A DNA stretch of 64,000 bases from Sweltsa coloradensis (lineage: Eukaryota; Arthropoda; Insecta; Plecoptera; Chloroperlidae): NCBI GenBank assembly GCA_024449915.1, contig JAMZAV010000914.1:166677-230676 (forward strand), in the 5' to 3' direction. This document shows, one piece after another, positions 21,562 to 32,598 of the stretch. Under the pieces are notes generated by a model, which worked only from the letters and a program-made list of their open reading frames with translations, was not told where the DNA came from and made no database searches. Position 1 is the stretch's first letter. The number at the start of each line of letters is the position of its first letter. A program made the position numbers and the translations under genes.

Positions 21562-23497
21562 CTGCACGCAGTCACACCATTGGTATGCATCATTGCGTAG
21601 TGATAGTCTAACTTATAGAAGAGTCGGGAACGATGTCCTCGTCTGCACGCAGGTCACACCATTGGTATGCATCATTGCGTAGTGATAGTCTAACTATAGA
21701 AGAGTCGGGAGAGATGTTCCTCGTCTGCACGCAGTCACACCATTGGTATACATCATTGCGTAGTGATAGTCTAACTTATAGAAGAGTCGGGAGAGATGTC
21801 CTCGTCTGCACACAGTCACACCATTGGTATGCATCATTGCGTAGTGATAGTCTAACTTATAGAAGAGTCGGTGAGAATGTCCTCGTCTGCACGCAGTCAC
21901 ACCATTGGTATGCATCATTGCGTAGTGATAGTCTAACTTATAGAAGAGGCTAGGCCAGTTTTGAAAAATGTGTCTCCTCTCAATAGTGGTGTACCGGGTG
22001 TTAAAAGCTGACACCAAAGTTATTCCTACTCAGAAGTATATCCTGCATACGACAAACATTGTTGGCAATTTAAATTTTGGATATTTGCTCCCCAAAACCC
22101 TCCAAAACCTCCTAAAAGTAACATTTTCCCCAATAATTTTTAATAATTCATAAAGAGTGAGATAATTCTCCTAGAATAAACTTTAAAAAAATCAATTGGT
22201 AAAAAAAAAGTATTTTCAAGAATTTGGCTAATTCAGATTTTCAGATTGTATCGAAATTACACAAGAAATGGGCCCTCGAAACAGTTCGAACGCAAAGTTT
22301 TTCGAGTTTTTGCTGAGCACTAAGAAATGTTTCACTTCATTGCAAGAAAACGGTAAAAGATTGAGATGAGACTTTTTCCACAAAACATCATAAACTACTC
22401 GTGGCTAGGGTTGCAATCAATGTATTCAACATAGGTAGTTTAGATATTGTGTAATAACTGACACAAGATCGCAAAGTGTAATAATCCTGGGGACGGGCGG
22501 AGCCTAGCGCGCGGCCACGGAAACCAATCACAGCGATCGTACGGATCACGTGATCAGTGCGAGGCACATGCAATCCATGCATAAAACTGCTTTGCTGTGG
22601 TTCGCGCCTCGCAGTTGTAGGCTTTGCTGATGTTCAGGGCGAGTTTGACTGTACTAATGACAATAATACTGTTTTAAATATGACATAATTATTATTACTA
22701 CGTCGAAAAACAGGGTGGGGTGGGCTGTCTCTTGGCCTATAGAGCTGCAAGAATCGACGGGGTGGTTTTAACATTTTCACAACTAATCTGCATTGTAAAA
22801 CATATTTTTATACGCCTATATAATTATATACACTCATATGACACAAAAAAAAACACAGTGAACGATTACACGTTAACCTACGCCAGCGACCTGCTTATCG
22901 GAATTAAAAAGATTAACACAATATGATTGATTGTATCAACATAAATAACAGTTCTTTCAGTGCGGTAATGCTGAAATTATTTTATTGTATCAGATAATGG
23001 GAGTTTTATTTCTTGTGGTTACTGAAAATGATTTTGACCACTACCATGCCGTAGCCTAAGTAATAAAAATAGCAAAACAGCTGCCCATAGAACCGCGCCA
23101 GACTATTATATAATAGAGGACAACGACAATTTAGTTTTAAATTGCCTTATGTGTTTCATTACACAATTTTACAAAATTATAGATTATTACATTGGTTTCG
23201 ACGGCCTGACAATAATACCCATTATTGTTTTGTTCTATAATATCTATCAAGTAGATTTTACTCAATTATTGTGAGATAGTTTTCTTTATGGCTTACAGAC
23301 TATCCAGTTGGCAATGCAATGCATATTCTGCAACAATGTAAACCAAGAAGATTTTGAAAATGTTACTATCAAAGGAAAATAAAAGGTTAGACAAGCTTGC
23401 TCATGACATTAAATATTCTCCGATATTTAATACTACCAAAAATGTTCTGTCTGAGACAACTCATTGGCATCCGAATATGTTACTCTGATTTTACTAA

Positions 23498-24239
23498 TTG
23501 GATGAGCGAAGCGAAGACTTCAATTTCACCGACCCCCCAAAAATTTAGCTCGGGTGTTTTTTTTTTTTTTTTTTTGTTGTTTTGTTTGTTCGCTCTCTTC
23601 CGGGCAAACGGCATATTCGATCTTGAGGAAAGTTTGACAGGACCTTCCAAATCTCTGAACTTAGACTTGCTACGTTTTTGGGTACAATCGAAGAAATATT
23701 TCTCATGAATATCGTACTTTAATGATTTTTTCGATTTTAGTGCGATATTTTCATGACATTTAGGTCGATTCTGACCAAACGGGTGGGGCTACAACGTTCA
23801 TATGGACATTAAGGTTATGGTTATGTAGTACCTTTTGAAAGAAAAAGTTAAAAAGTTAGTCAGAATCCACAGAAATAAAGGTTTTAATATAAGTTTTTTG
23901 ATTTTTTATGCACTATTTTCGTGCCATTTGGGCCAATTTGACCAAACGGGTGGGGCTACATCGTTCATATTACACATGGACATTAAGGTTATGGTGATGT
24001 AGTACCTTTTGGAAGAAAAAGTTGAAAAAGTTAGCCAGAATCCATAAAATAAAGCTTTTAATATAAGTTTTTTATGGTAATCTTCCCAATTGACAAGAAA
24101 CAAAAGAAACTTGACAGCAATCACCTACAATCCGTAGGTAGCAAAACAAAGCACTTGCAAAAGTAAAGATATTCCGCACAAACTAAAAACTTTAAATAGC
24201 TCATCCATCAACGTGGCGGGACTTTAGCGTTTTCCTAGT
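23498..24239 (+). mobile_element. Helentron-type element, family B (B3, full length)
   Basis: TTGGATGAGCGAAGCGAAGA at the 5' end, GCTCATCCATCAACGTGG subterminal, GCGTTTTCCTAGT at the 3' end. Two internal units with CTGACCAAACGGGTGGGGCT. A clean reference copy for family B in this window. Confidence 0.88.
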
Positions 24240-25840
24240 ATGACTAACATAAATCGCCTCGTTTCAAAAAGTAAAAAAAGGAGCCGGTTGTTATCAGCCC
24301 CCCCCCCCCCCCCCCCCCCAAGCCATCCACTTCTTCACCTCAGTCTCTCAGGCAAGCCAGTTAGTACGACATCGAACAAATTCTGGGAGTAAGTGTATAG
24401 AAATAGCGGAGAGCCACTACTTTTTGACAAATCACTGCATATATATTTTCAGAAAAGATTTATAAATTAAAATCTTATCAATGTTGAAAAAAAATCTATG
24501 AGCGAGTATTTTAGAAGATGCAAAACACCACCGCTCGATTGGTGTTCATGCACCTAAAGTGCTAAGTGTATTTTCGTAGAGAAGTGCAGAAAAACAATAT
24601 CCTTTCTTGCAACAATGGTAGCATTAGCGCTATGGTGTGATTAGTGAGCGAGCTACGATGTGATGGTAAATTTAATCATAGTATCTCACTGGAGTCGCTA
24701 CCTTGAGCTGTTAATTGAAGCAAAATGCCCCAAAGAAGATGCTACTATGCCAAGGAAATTTCTACCGAAAATAGTGCATGAGACAAAAGATTTGTAAATA
24801 CGTGCATTCGTTCTTCTAAAGGTAGGAGTTAAGAAGATCGACATTATTTCGTCGTTGAGTTTGATGGATTGGTACCGCCGAAGATTATATATATACATTT
24901 ATTAACCAATCATAACCTTTCAACGAAGAACTGATGTGCATGTTCACGTTGTTACTCACATACGCGCAGATATATTATCGTTGAATAATCGGTGGCCGGT
25001 GGCTCGTCATTGGTATAAGTCCAGTGAAAAAGAAATTTGAAGTGTATTCCGGAATCTCTAGATAATATATATTCATCGAACTCTTGTTGGGCGGCTACTC
25101 AGAAAACTCGGAGGAAATTGATTGACAACTCAAAAATACTAAGCTTGTGTGTGCTGTTGTGATTAGAGTTATATGGTTTTAATTGTTCAAGAAATAATTT
25201 TTAAATAATTATTATTTTATCCAGTGATTTTGCTGAAAATCCAAACAAAATGTAAAGGGAAATTATTTCTTGTTATTGTCTACTGCTAAAATAATTGAAA
25301 ATTATTTCATCAGATCACAAGCTTAAATTCCCCCTTGTTACCATAACAATATAACTGACTAGAAACGTTTGAAATACAAGCGCACTGATGCCATTGGTTC
25401 GCACAGTCAGCAGAGCGCATTCGTCGCAAAGTGACACGGCGTGGCACTGTGGGAGTGCGGTTGATATTATTTGTAATATTGGCATTTTGGCACACTACTT
25501 TGAAAAAATGTATTGCATTCCACAGGTATCGAGCATACATGCATGGGAATGTGAATTATTTTCGTTGAGTAGTTCTCGATACACAGCGTTGCACAGTAGT
25601 TGCATACACTTAAACCGTGTGAGTGACTAATATATATTAGTCACTCAACGCTTTAAACTGGCAATATATTATTATTGCACCCCTGTTTTACACCTCAATA
25701 ATTAATTTATTCGGAGGTTTTGAAGTAGCTTATTGCATTAATTAATCTTTGCGAAGTATATATTATGTATTTTGTTTTAGTTTTCATGTTAATATATTGT
25801 GGATTCTGCAATTTAATTACTTCTGGACGACCAAAACCAA
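24240..25840. other. Interior of the 4.0-kb TIR element; poly-C tract
   Basis: Holds a run of about 22 C at 24298-24320. Small frames on both strands have no recognisable family. Nothing else was seen. Confidence 0.4.
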
Positions 25841-26154
25841 CCCTTAAGATTTAAGGTATAAAAAAGTGAAAATAGCGATTGCCAACAATGTTGTTTTCGG
25901 ATTCAGAGTGTAAAAATCTATTCAAATCACTTTGTTGGCAGCTTTTAACACGTCGGGCCACAAAGTTCGAATTTTTTTTTAAACTGGCCTAGTCTAGAAG
26001 AGTCAGGAGAGATGTGTTCGTCTGCACGCAGTCTCACCATTGGTATACATCATTGTGTAGTGATAGTCTAACTTATAGAAGAGTCGGGAGAGATGTCCTC
26101 GTCTGCACGCAGTCACACCATTGGTATGCATCATTGCGTAGTGATAGTCTAACT

Positions 26155-27088
26155 CATCGGTTCTCAACCTTTTTTCCGCTGTGACACACATGACTGAGTA
26201 CGTTCCCGTACGCGACACACCTACGTGGGTGTACCCACATTTCATCGAAATAATAATAAAGAAAGACAAACTGAAGCGCATCTCACTATCAACATCAAGG
26301 AGTCTCGATCTGTTCTTTGACTTGATTGTTTTAAAAGTTGAAAAAACTGCCTAACGCAGGTACCTATGAAGTGGAGAAGGGAAGTAAAACACACTAAGCC
26401 TTGTTAACAAAATGGGATGTCTTGAAATCTTGATTTTAGAGCTGTATCTGAAGTAAATTCAATCAACTATTCTTTTTCTGGATATATGCTAGGTATGACA
26501 CGTCTATGTGCTCACTTAAAACTGCAAATGTAGAAAAACCCATTCTATTCCTTTTTTGAAATGGAAGTAAAGTATTTCCAAACCCACCTGAAGACAGGTC
26601 AAGTGTTGAATATATATTTCTTGAACTTATCTTTAGATTTTATATCCCGCTTATACTTGATGCATTCATTGCAGCTGGAAAAATTGACATATCGTCTTTC
26701 TTGATTGATGATGTCCACAACATTAGTTTGTTCGAAAAGCAAAATTGGTGAGGTAGCAGAAAAAATGCGTAGCGATATTTACGTTTTTTACACACGCGCG
26801 CGACCCGGCACCTCCACCATATCTAAAAGAATTGGGACGAATTTGCTGTAGGCTACCCGGCACCGCCACCTAAATCATGTTTTTAAAATTGATTTCGAGT
26901 ACCACTCGACTCGAAATTTCGGGTTCACTTTATATTCACCCCTAGAACTTTGGCGGTATATAGCGGTCATGTTAGTGGCGTACATGAATAGACTTCAATA
27001 TAACAATAATAAACAAAATACTTGTGACACACCTCACAACTGATCGCGACACACCAGTGTGTCGCGACACAGTGGTTGAGAACCGCTG
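26155..27088. mobile_element. 934-bp hAT-like element with exact 8-bp TSD
   Basis: The left end CATCGGTTCTCAACC and the right end GGTTGAGAACCGCTG are inverted repeats. GTCTAACT flanks both sides (26147-26154 and 27089-27096). The CGGTTCTCAACC tip is like that of SPIN/Charlie-type hAT elements, as remembered. The subterminal region repeats GTGTGTCGCGACAC-type palindromes. It contains two copies of the CCCGGCACCTCC motif (26803, 26854). No transposase. Confidence 0.9.
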
Positions 27089-27269
27089 GTCTAACTTATA
27101 GAAGAGTGTCGGAGAGATGTCCTCGTCTGCACGCAGTCACACCATTGGTATGCATCATTGCGTAGTGATAGTCTAACTTATAGAAGAGTCGGGAGAGATG
27201 TCCTCGTCTGCACACAGTCACACCATTGGTATGCATCATTGCGTAGTGATAGTCTAACTTATAGAAGTG

Positions 27270-27860
27270 ATTTACAGTCACGTTATTTCAAGGCAACAAA
27301 ATTTTATCGACATTGACGAATTGATTAAATCGCATTGTCAGGAAAGGTATCTTTTAGATAATAAATAAAATAAAAAAAAAACACCCAAGAACATAACGGT
27401 TATCCAACGCGTTGCATGCGGAGAGTAGACAAAAGCATATGACCAAAGAACCATTTACATCAGTATAGTATAAACATTAGCCATGTTCTATAATCAATGG
27501 GATCAGTATAACGGCTTTTGCCGCATTTATTATTAGGGTTCTCCGACTGACATAACATGGATACGAGTTGACTTGGTTATTAGTTGGCAAAGTAAATGTC
27601 AGGGGAGTTGTTAAGATAAAATATGTATGTTAATTTATTTTAAGGTAAACCTATTACAAATCCGTGACTTTCTGACATTACCCCGACGTTCCTCTAAAAT
27701 GAAGTGCATAATTCTAACAAGTTTAGTTTATTGATGTAGCCAAGAAGCTACACGTGTGACAGATAACAACTACACGGCTGCACCCCAGGCGAAAACGTAA
27801 CGTCATCAAGTAGTATAATTGACAGTGCATTTTATGCGAGCCAGGGATTTGGGCCAAAAC
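27270..27860. other. Intronic DNA, nothing recognised
   Basis: No repeats shared with other parts of the window were noticed and there is no coding evidence. Confidence 0.4.
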
Positions 27861-27864
27861 TTAC

Positions 27865-28004
27865 CTCAAAATTGTACTTTTTAGCGCACTTGAGGACGAG
27901 CATGGGTTCTGGGCTTTGGCCCAAACCGATGGCAACTGTGGGAGCCTCGCCCAACCATCCCCCAACGACGGCGGCGGGTTTTGCGGACGCACGGTGCTGA
28001 TCAC
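27865..28004 (-). CDS. Unassigned exon-like segment between JIP1 exons
   Basis: A 140-nt segment bounded by a plausible acceptor (CCACCAG preceded by TTCTTTCTTTC) and a strong donor (GAG|GTAAGTTTT). One frame is open throughout and contains WLGEAPTVAIGLG followed by SPEPMLVLKCAKKYNFE, which looks protein-like in its alternation of hydrophobic and charged residues. I do not recognise the family. In that frame the segment starts after a one-base split codon and ends in phase 0. The SH3 exon at 21561 needs a phase-1 partner, so the segment cannot join it directly. It could be a JIP1 exon with another exon between, an alternative exon, or a remnant of another gene. It lies at the edge of the low-fidelity stretch. 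Confidence 0.3.
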
Positions 28005-28104
28005 CTGGTGGTTTCATTCCCGAAAGAAAGAACTAGGGTTTGGAAAGCAGAGGGAAAATAAATCAAAGGGTCTTAATAACTAAACCCCTAAAAAACCTTA
28101 TTTT

Positions 28105-28800
28105 TTAAAGGCCCAAAATTCAAACCGCGTTTTTTCTTTTTTTCCAAATAGCCCAAAAAAATAGTAAAAATATAGTTAAGGGGTTTTTGAAACCCTGGCG
28201 TTTTTTTAAAAAATAAAAACTTTTTTTTTTTAAATTTTTTTCGATCCGATCCCGGGGGCCAATATCGCCACCTCAAAAATAATTTCAAACTTCAATTTGC
28301 CAAGGCCCATTTACATCAGCACATTTACATACACGTAGGGTGTTGTGTTTTTGTGACATTAAATTTAAACTTTTTTTTCTATGGTAAACTGAGAGTTTTT
28401 TTTAAAAAAAAATTATTTTTTCCTGCAAATTTTTTTTTTCGTTTGGTGGTAAAAATCTTTACAAAATACCGCCAAATAAAAAAATTTTCGCAGGGAAGAC
28501 AATTGTTGAAAAAATCTCTCAGTCGGGCCTTTATAAAAACCATTTAAAATTAATGCCCACAAAAACACAACTACCTATACTTAAAATGAATGGGGGTGCC
28601 TTGGCAAATTTGGAAGTTTAAAATTATTTTGAGGTGGCGATATTGGCCCGTGAAACCGAATCAAAAAATTAGAAAAAATAGTTTTTGTTTTTTTCCAAAA
28701 AAGAGCCGGGTTTTTCAAAGCCATTCACTATATTTTGACTTGGTAAAATTTTTTTGGGAAAATAAAAAAAACGGGGTCGAATACCCTTTAAAATTTTGGT
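28105..28800. mobile_element. Family D foldback, both arms (degraded sequence)
   Basis: The left arm contains GCCAATATCGCCACCTCA and CAAACTTCAATTTGCCAAGG; the right arm contains the complement, CCTTGGCAAATTTGGAAG and TGAGGTGGCGATATTGGCC. The centre, TTTGGTGGTA...TACCGCCAAA, is near 28450. This gives arms of roughly 330 bp. It is the reference for the half copy at 4838-15085. Confidence 0.65.
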
Positions 28801-28920
28801 ACGACACAATAACAAATAGTTTTGCGCCTCACATTTCTTTTTTCTTGGGTATCTCCCGGGGTTTTTTTCCTCCTGCTCTCCCCGGCCCCTGTGTGGGGGG
28901 GGGCCCTATTTTCCGAGCCC

Positions 28921-29066
28921 CCCCCAGGGGCGGCGGCCCCCAGGGTCCCCACTCTCCTCCTCCTCCTCGGGGTCCCCGCGGGTAGGACTGCCGCTGACGT
29001 CATCGTCGGTGCCGCTCTTCCGAGGACGTCGGCGACTCCTCGTCGAGGACAATGTCGTGGACAAGT
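28921..29066 (-). CDS. JIP1: JIP1 exon 2 (N-terminal acidic region), frame broken, 3' end uncertain
   Basis: The acceptor CCCCTGCGCAG lies just upstream of 29066. In the phase set by exon 1 the exon reads LVHDIVLDEESPTSSEERHRR and then hits TGA. The HDI-L-EE pattern resembles the HDISLEEF segment near the N terminus of vertebrate JIP1/JIP2. Shifting frame near the GAAGAGCGGC stretch continues as GTDDDVSGSPTRGDPEEEEE, an acidic Ser/Pro-rich run of the kind JIP1 has. A single-base indel error is therefore more likely than a true stop, because the exon sits in the low-fidelity stretch at 28-36 kb. The donor at its low-coordinate end could not be fixed; sequence past 28921 becomes G/C homopolymer. 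A real inactivating mutation is possible but less likely, because all downstream domains are intact. Confidence 0.55.
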
Positions 29067-29069
29067 CTG

Positions 29070-31540
29070 CGCAGGGGGAGACAACGACCATGCAATAGTG
29101 TATGCTATTATACGAGTAGGCCTCATAGACTCCCCTGGGGAAAAATGGGGCAGATTGTCCCATTTTTTGGGGGTTGTAGTTTGTAATTTTTAGTGGAAGA
29201 ATAGTGCAAGTATCCCTTTTCCGCCAATTTTTAAAAAGGGCCCTGTTAATTAGGTTGTTTTTTTTCTGGCCGGGGATGTTTTAATGTTTTCCAAATTTTA
29301 AACCCAACCCGACCCTTGAGGCTGCCCCCTAACCCCAGAACATCGATACAGATTTTGAAAAAAACGTTGGGAAACCCTCAAAAACTAAAATTTTGAACTT
29401 TTTAAGGGGGCAGCCCCCCACGCCTCAAAAAAGATTTATCACTCAAGATCAAATTTTTGTTTTTATAATTTTTCATTGATCTCAGATTTATCACACACAG
29501 TTGGGAGTCTGTTTTATGCAAGTTTTTCATCAAGACAAATGAATTTTGGATCGTATTAATAAGGTATCGGTGTTTTGTTCTTAAGTACTAGTTTCGGCGG
29601 GCGCATATTAACAGAAACCTTTAACCCTGTTTTTTTTAAAAAAACGGGGGGTTTGAATTCTTTTTCAAGCCCCATTTCCGGTTCTGTTCAAAATTTTATG
29701 GAATTCTAAGTTTGTACAAAATAAAGGGTTCGAAAAAATTAAAATTAAACCCAAGTTTTATTTCCCCGGTTTGGGCCCACGCGTCACGAGCAAGATGTTT
29801 TTCCCCGCCCTCATTCAACGAGACGGACAAGGGGAAAAAAATTTCCGGGGGCCCTTGACTGAGACGGAGGCACGATGTGACAGCAGAGCTCGGTCTGTGT
29901 CACCGAATTGAAATAAGTGGAGGGATATCCAGGTACAAATAAAACGATAATATACTATTGATATTTTAGTTTATACGCTTTAAAATCGCCAGATTATGTA
30001 GATATGAAGGGGGTATTAACCCGCTAAACTCAAAAAAAAATATATTTTTTCCCGGCAACTAGTTATGATATTTAAATTAAAAAAAATTTAAATGGGTCCA
30101 CCAAAACCCCTAAAAAAATGTAAAATTTGGGGTTTTTTTTCGAGCTGGGGTCCCATCGGAAAAAAATCTCCCTAAAAATAAAAAAGGGATAACTTTTGAC
30201 TTTTGGGACCTTGGAGGATTTTTCTTCCGAAAAATACTGGCCATTTTTTGACGTACTCAAAGGGGGGCCTTTTCTGTAAATCCCCCTATATTTCTTTTTG
30301 GGGGTAATTTAGGCAAGGGGGTTGGGGTAAAAATATCTGATTACCAAAAGGGGTATGTTTTTTGGAAAGGCGTATTTTTTGCTTGTTTTTGGGCCCATTT
30401 CAAGCAAGAGGGTAATCAATCAATCAAAAAATGTTTTTTTTCCCCACATAACCTATGCAAAACCCTTAAAAACTAAAATGACCTTTTTAAAAAAATTATA
30501 TTTTGGGTAACGGGTGATTTTAAAACGAATTTTTAAATTTTTTTTTTTTAAATTTTTGGCGAAAATAGGGCGTTGGGGCTCAGAAATTACGGGGGAAAAA
30601 AAAAAAGAAATTTAAAGCCGTTTTAAAAAAAAATTCCCAAAACCCCAAATTTTTTCGAAAATTTCATCCCCCCCAAAATTGAAATTCGCGTAAAATCCAG
30701 TTAAAACAAGATGAAATTTTTTTTAAAACGGCCCATTTCATTTGAAATTTTATGTTTTCTATTTTTTATAAAAAACGTTTGGTTGTGGTAAAAAATCATT
30801 CTTTGGGGTAAAATACCCTTTAAAAAATAATATATTAACAATAAGTGCGAAATTGTTATCTTTCAGACGGGTTCACCCGGGATTAAAATTATTTGAAAGC
30901 TGGGTTCGCACGATTAAAAACAGGAAAAAAAACACGTGTTCAGTAAAATTTATTTGAAAGATACAAGAAGAATTTTTAACACTCCAATCGAATCTATGTA
31001 TGCCTCTTAACGATACAAAAAGGAAAAGTGAAAACCCAAAAAGACGAACGACTATTTTTAAGAAAATTTTTTTTTTAACCACAAAAAGGGGTTTAATCGT
31101 TCGAGCTGATTTTTTTTTTGGTGTGTCAGGGACCACAATCGGGTCAAAATACCCGGGGTTTCAATATTGTAAATCTTTCGGGACGGCGGGGTGCGATAGC
31201 TGAAACCCCCCACTCAAAAAGTTTTAAAACCCCGGGCCCGGGTTTTATCTTTCCGCCTACTAGCAGTCGCGTGCGCTTGGCTGCGGGCGAACGACCGTCG
31301 CCCTAGATGTACGGAATAAACAAATAATAATACATAATACTATTTGTTTCACGAGTGAAGCGAATACCCAATTTAAATACCTGGAGAAAATAGTATCGGG
31401 TGTTTATGCGCGTGTTCGCTGTGTTTGGTTCGTACCTGCAGCCAAACGCCTGCACCCTGACGAAATTTTTATCAACCTTCGAAATATCTAGTTTTAGACT
31501 TGTCTGTCACGTTTATTATTGCAAAAATAAAAATATGTTT
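29070..31540. other. Unreadable part of JIP1 intron 1; family G repeat at 30005-30800
   Basis: GGGTATTAACCCGCTAAACTC at 30011 matches a clean copy at 58432, and later parts (TTCGAGCTGGGGTCCCATCG near 30139; an ACGGCCCATTT region near 30728) match 59858 and 61830. The remainder is homopolymer-rich and not interpretable. Confidence 0.45.
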
Positions 31541-32375
31541 TTTGGATGAGCGTAGCGAGCGAAGCGAAGATTCCTTTCCCTTATACCCCTAAAAAAAAAA
31601 AAAATCCGGAATTTTTTTTTTTTCTTTTTTTTTTTTTTTGGTTTTTTTTTGTCTTTTTTTGTCCGAAACGATTCCGGCTAAACCGATACCCCCGATTGAG
31701 TTTAAATTTTATGAGGGCCTTCAAATCTTTGAACTTAAAACTGACGCGTTTTTTGGGCGCAATGGGAAAAATTAAAATTTTTCCCCTAAAAAATTCAAAA
31801 TTTTTAAAACATTTTTTTCGATTTTTTTAAAAAATTTTTTTGGGACTTTAACACCTACATTTTTAAATCCGTTTTTTTAATGATTTTTGCACAAAAACCT
31901 TTATTTTATGTTTTTGATATTCTTTAAAATTTTTGGCGCAATTAAAAAATATTTATCATAAAAATCAAAATTTTTAAAAGGGGGTTTTTTTTTTTACTTT
32001 TTAAAACTTTTTTTGACTTATAACACCTACATACTTTATCTGTTTGGGAAATGATTTTTTCGCAGAACCTTAATTTTTTTTTAATTTATATTGAGTTTTT
32101 TTAATTTAAAGAAACAATCGAAAAATTATTTTTTAATGAAAACCGAAATTTTTAACGTTTTTTTTTAAAACAATTACGATTAAAAAATTTAAAAAAATTA
32201 AATTTAAATTTTTTAAATTTTAAATTTTAAATTTAAATTTTAAAAAAAAATCAATTTAGAAATTTTTTTTTCCAAACAGAAAAACCCAGAAAATTCGCAT
32301 AACACATGGGGCTCAATGCAAACCCAAATTTCGCTCATCCCAAAAACGCGGCGGGGACTTAAAAACGTTTTCCCC
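31541..32375 (+). mobile_element. Family A Helentron (copy 8), low-fidelity sequence
   Basis: TTGGATGAGCGTAGCGAGCG at the 5' end and CGCTCATCCCAAAAACGCGG near 32333 followed by ACGTTTTCCCC, so both ends are present but altered. Internal AACACCTACAT motifs survive. Confidence 0.65.
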
Positions 32376-32567
32376 ATTTATGAAAATCACACCCGTTTTT
32401 TCGATTTTGAATAATTTATTTACTAAAACTACTTTTGACATTAATATTTTTGGGAAACTTCAGAATCTGTAACCGTAACAAAGAAAAGGGATCTTTTTTC
32501 GTGTGGCCCTTTTAAAACCCCCATTTGGAAAAAATAGAAGAATCAAAAAAAAAAAAAATTTTTTTTG

Positions 32568-32598
<31 letters not shown>

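Larger units (their letters stand above)
21949..25994. mobile_element. 4.0-kb TIR element inserted in the splice-site array
   Basis: The left end GCTAGGCCAGTTTTG is mirrored by AAACTGGCCTAGTC at 25994. Inner parts of the arms also pair: GTGTTAAAAGCTGACACC near 21998 with GGCAGCTTTTAACAC near 25938, and ACATTGTTGGCAAT near 22054 with ATTGCCAACAATGT near 25877. Flanks carry TAGAAGAG on both sides (21941-21948, 25995-26002), an 8-bp duplication as in hAT elements. No transposase frame was recognised. B3 is nested inside. A CpG-rich patch at 22490-22620 includes CACGTGATC. Confidence 0.75.
21562..27266 (-). repeat. 81-bp tandem array duplicating the JIP1 SH3-exon 3' splice site, split by two transposons
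   Basis: Each unit has, on the minus strand, TGGTGTGACTGCGTGCAG, then ACGAGGACATCTCTCC and GACTCT: the acceptor plus the first 24 or so bases of the SH3 exon. Copies of the exon start fall at 21561 (the real exon), 21642, 21724, 21805, 21886, then 26021, 26102, 27126 and 27207. Spacing is 81 or 82 bp within blocks. After the duplicated exon start each unit diverges into TTCTATAAGTTAG, which is a stop in the exon frame. The array is broken by insertions at 21949-25994 and 26155-27088. Confidence 0.93.

Noticed and set aside
21633..22017. Open frames of about 106 codons on both strands at 21.6-22.0 kb
   Set aside because: They come from the 81-bp period of the splice-site array and do not use the JIP1 frame.
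22388..22700. CpG-rich patch with CACGTGATC as a promoter or alternative JIP1 start
   Set aside because: It lies inside a transposon-like element and no exon follows in either direction; kept only as a point to check.
28590..29193. Several 85-131-codon frames in GC-rich sequence
   Set aside because: They overlap the low-fidelity stretch and JIP1 exon 2 in other frames; homopolymer runs of G and C produce the Pro/Gly/Arg-rich peptides.
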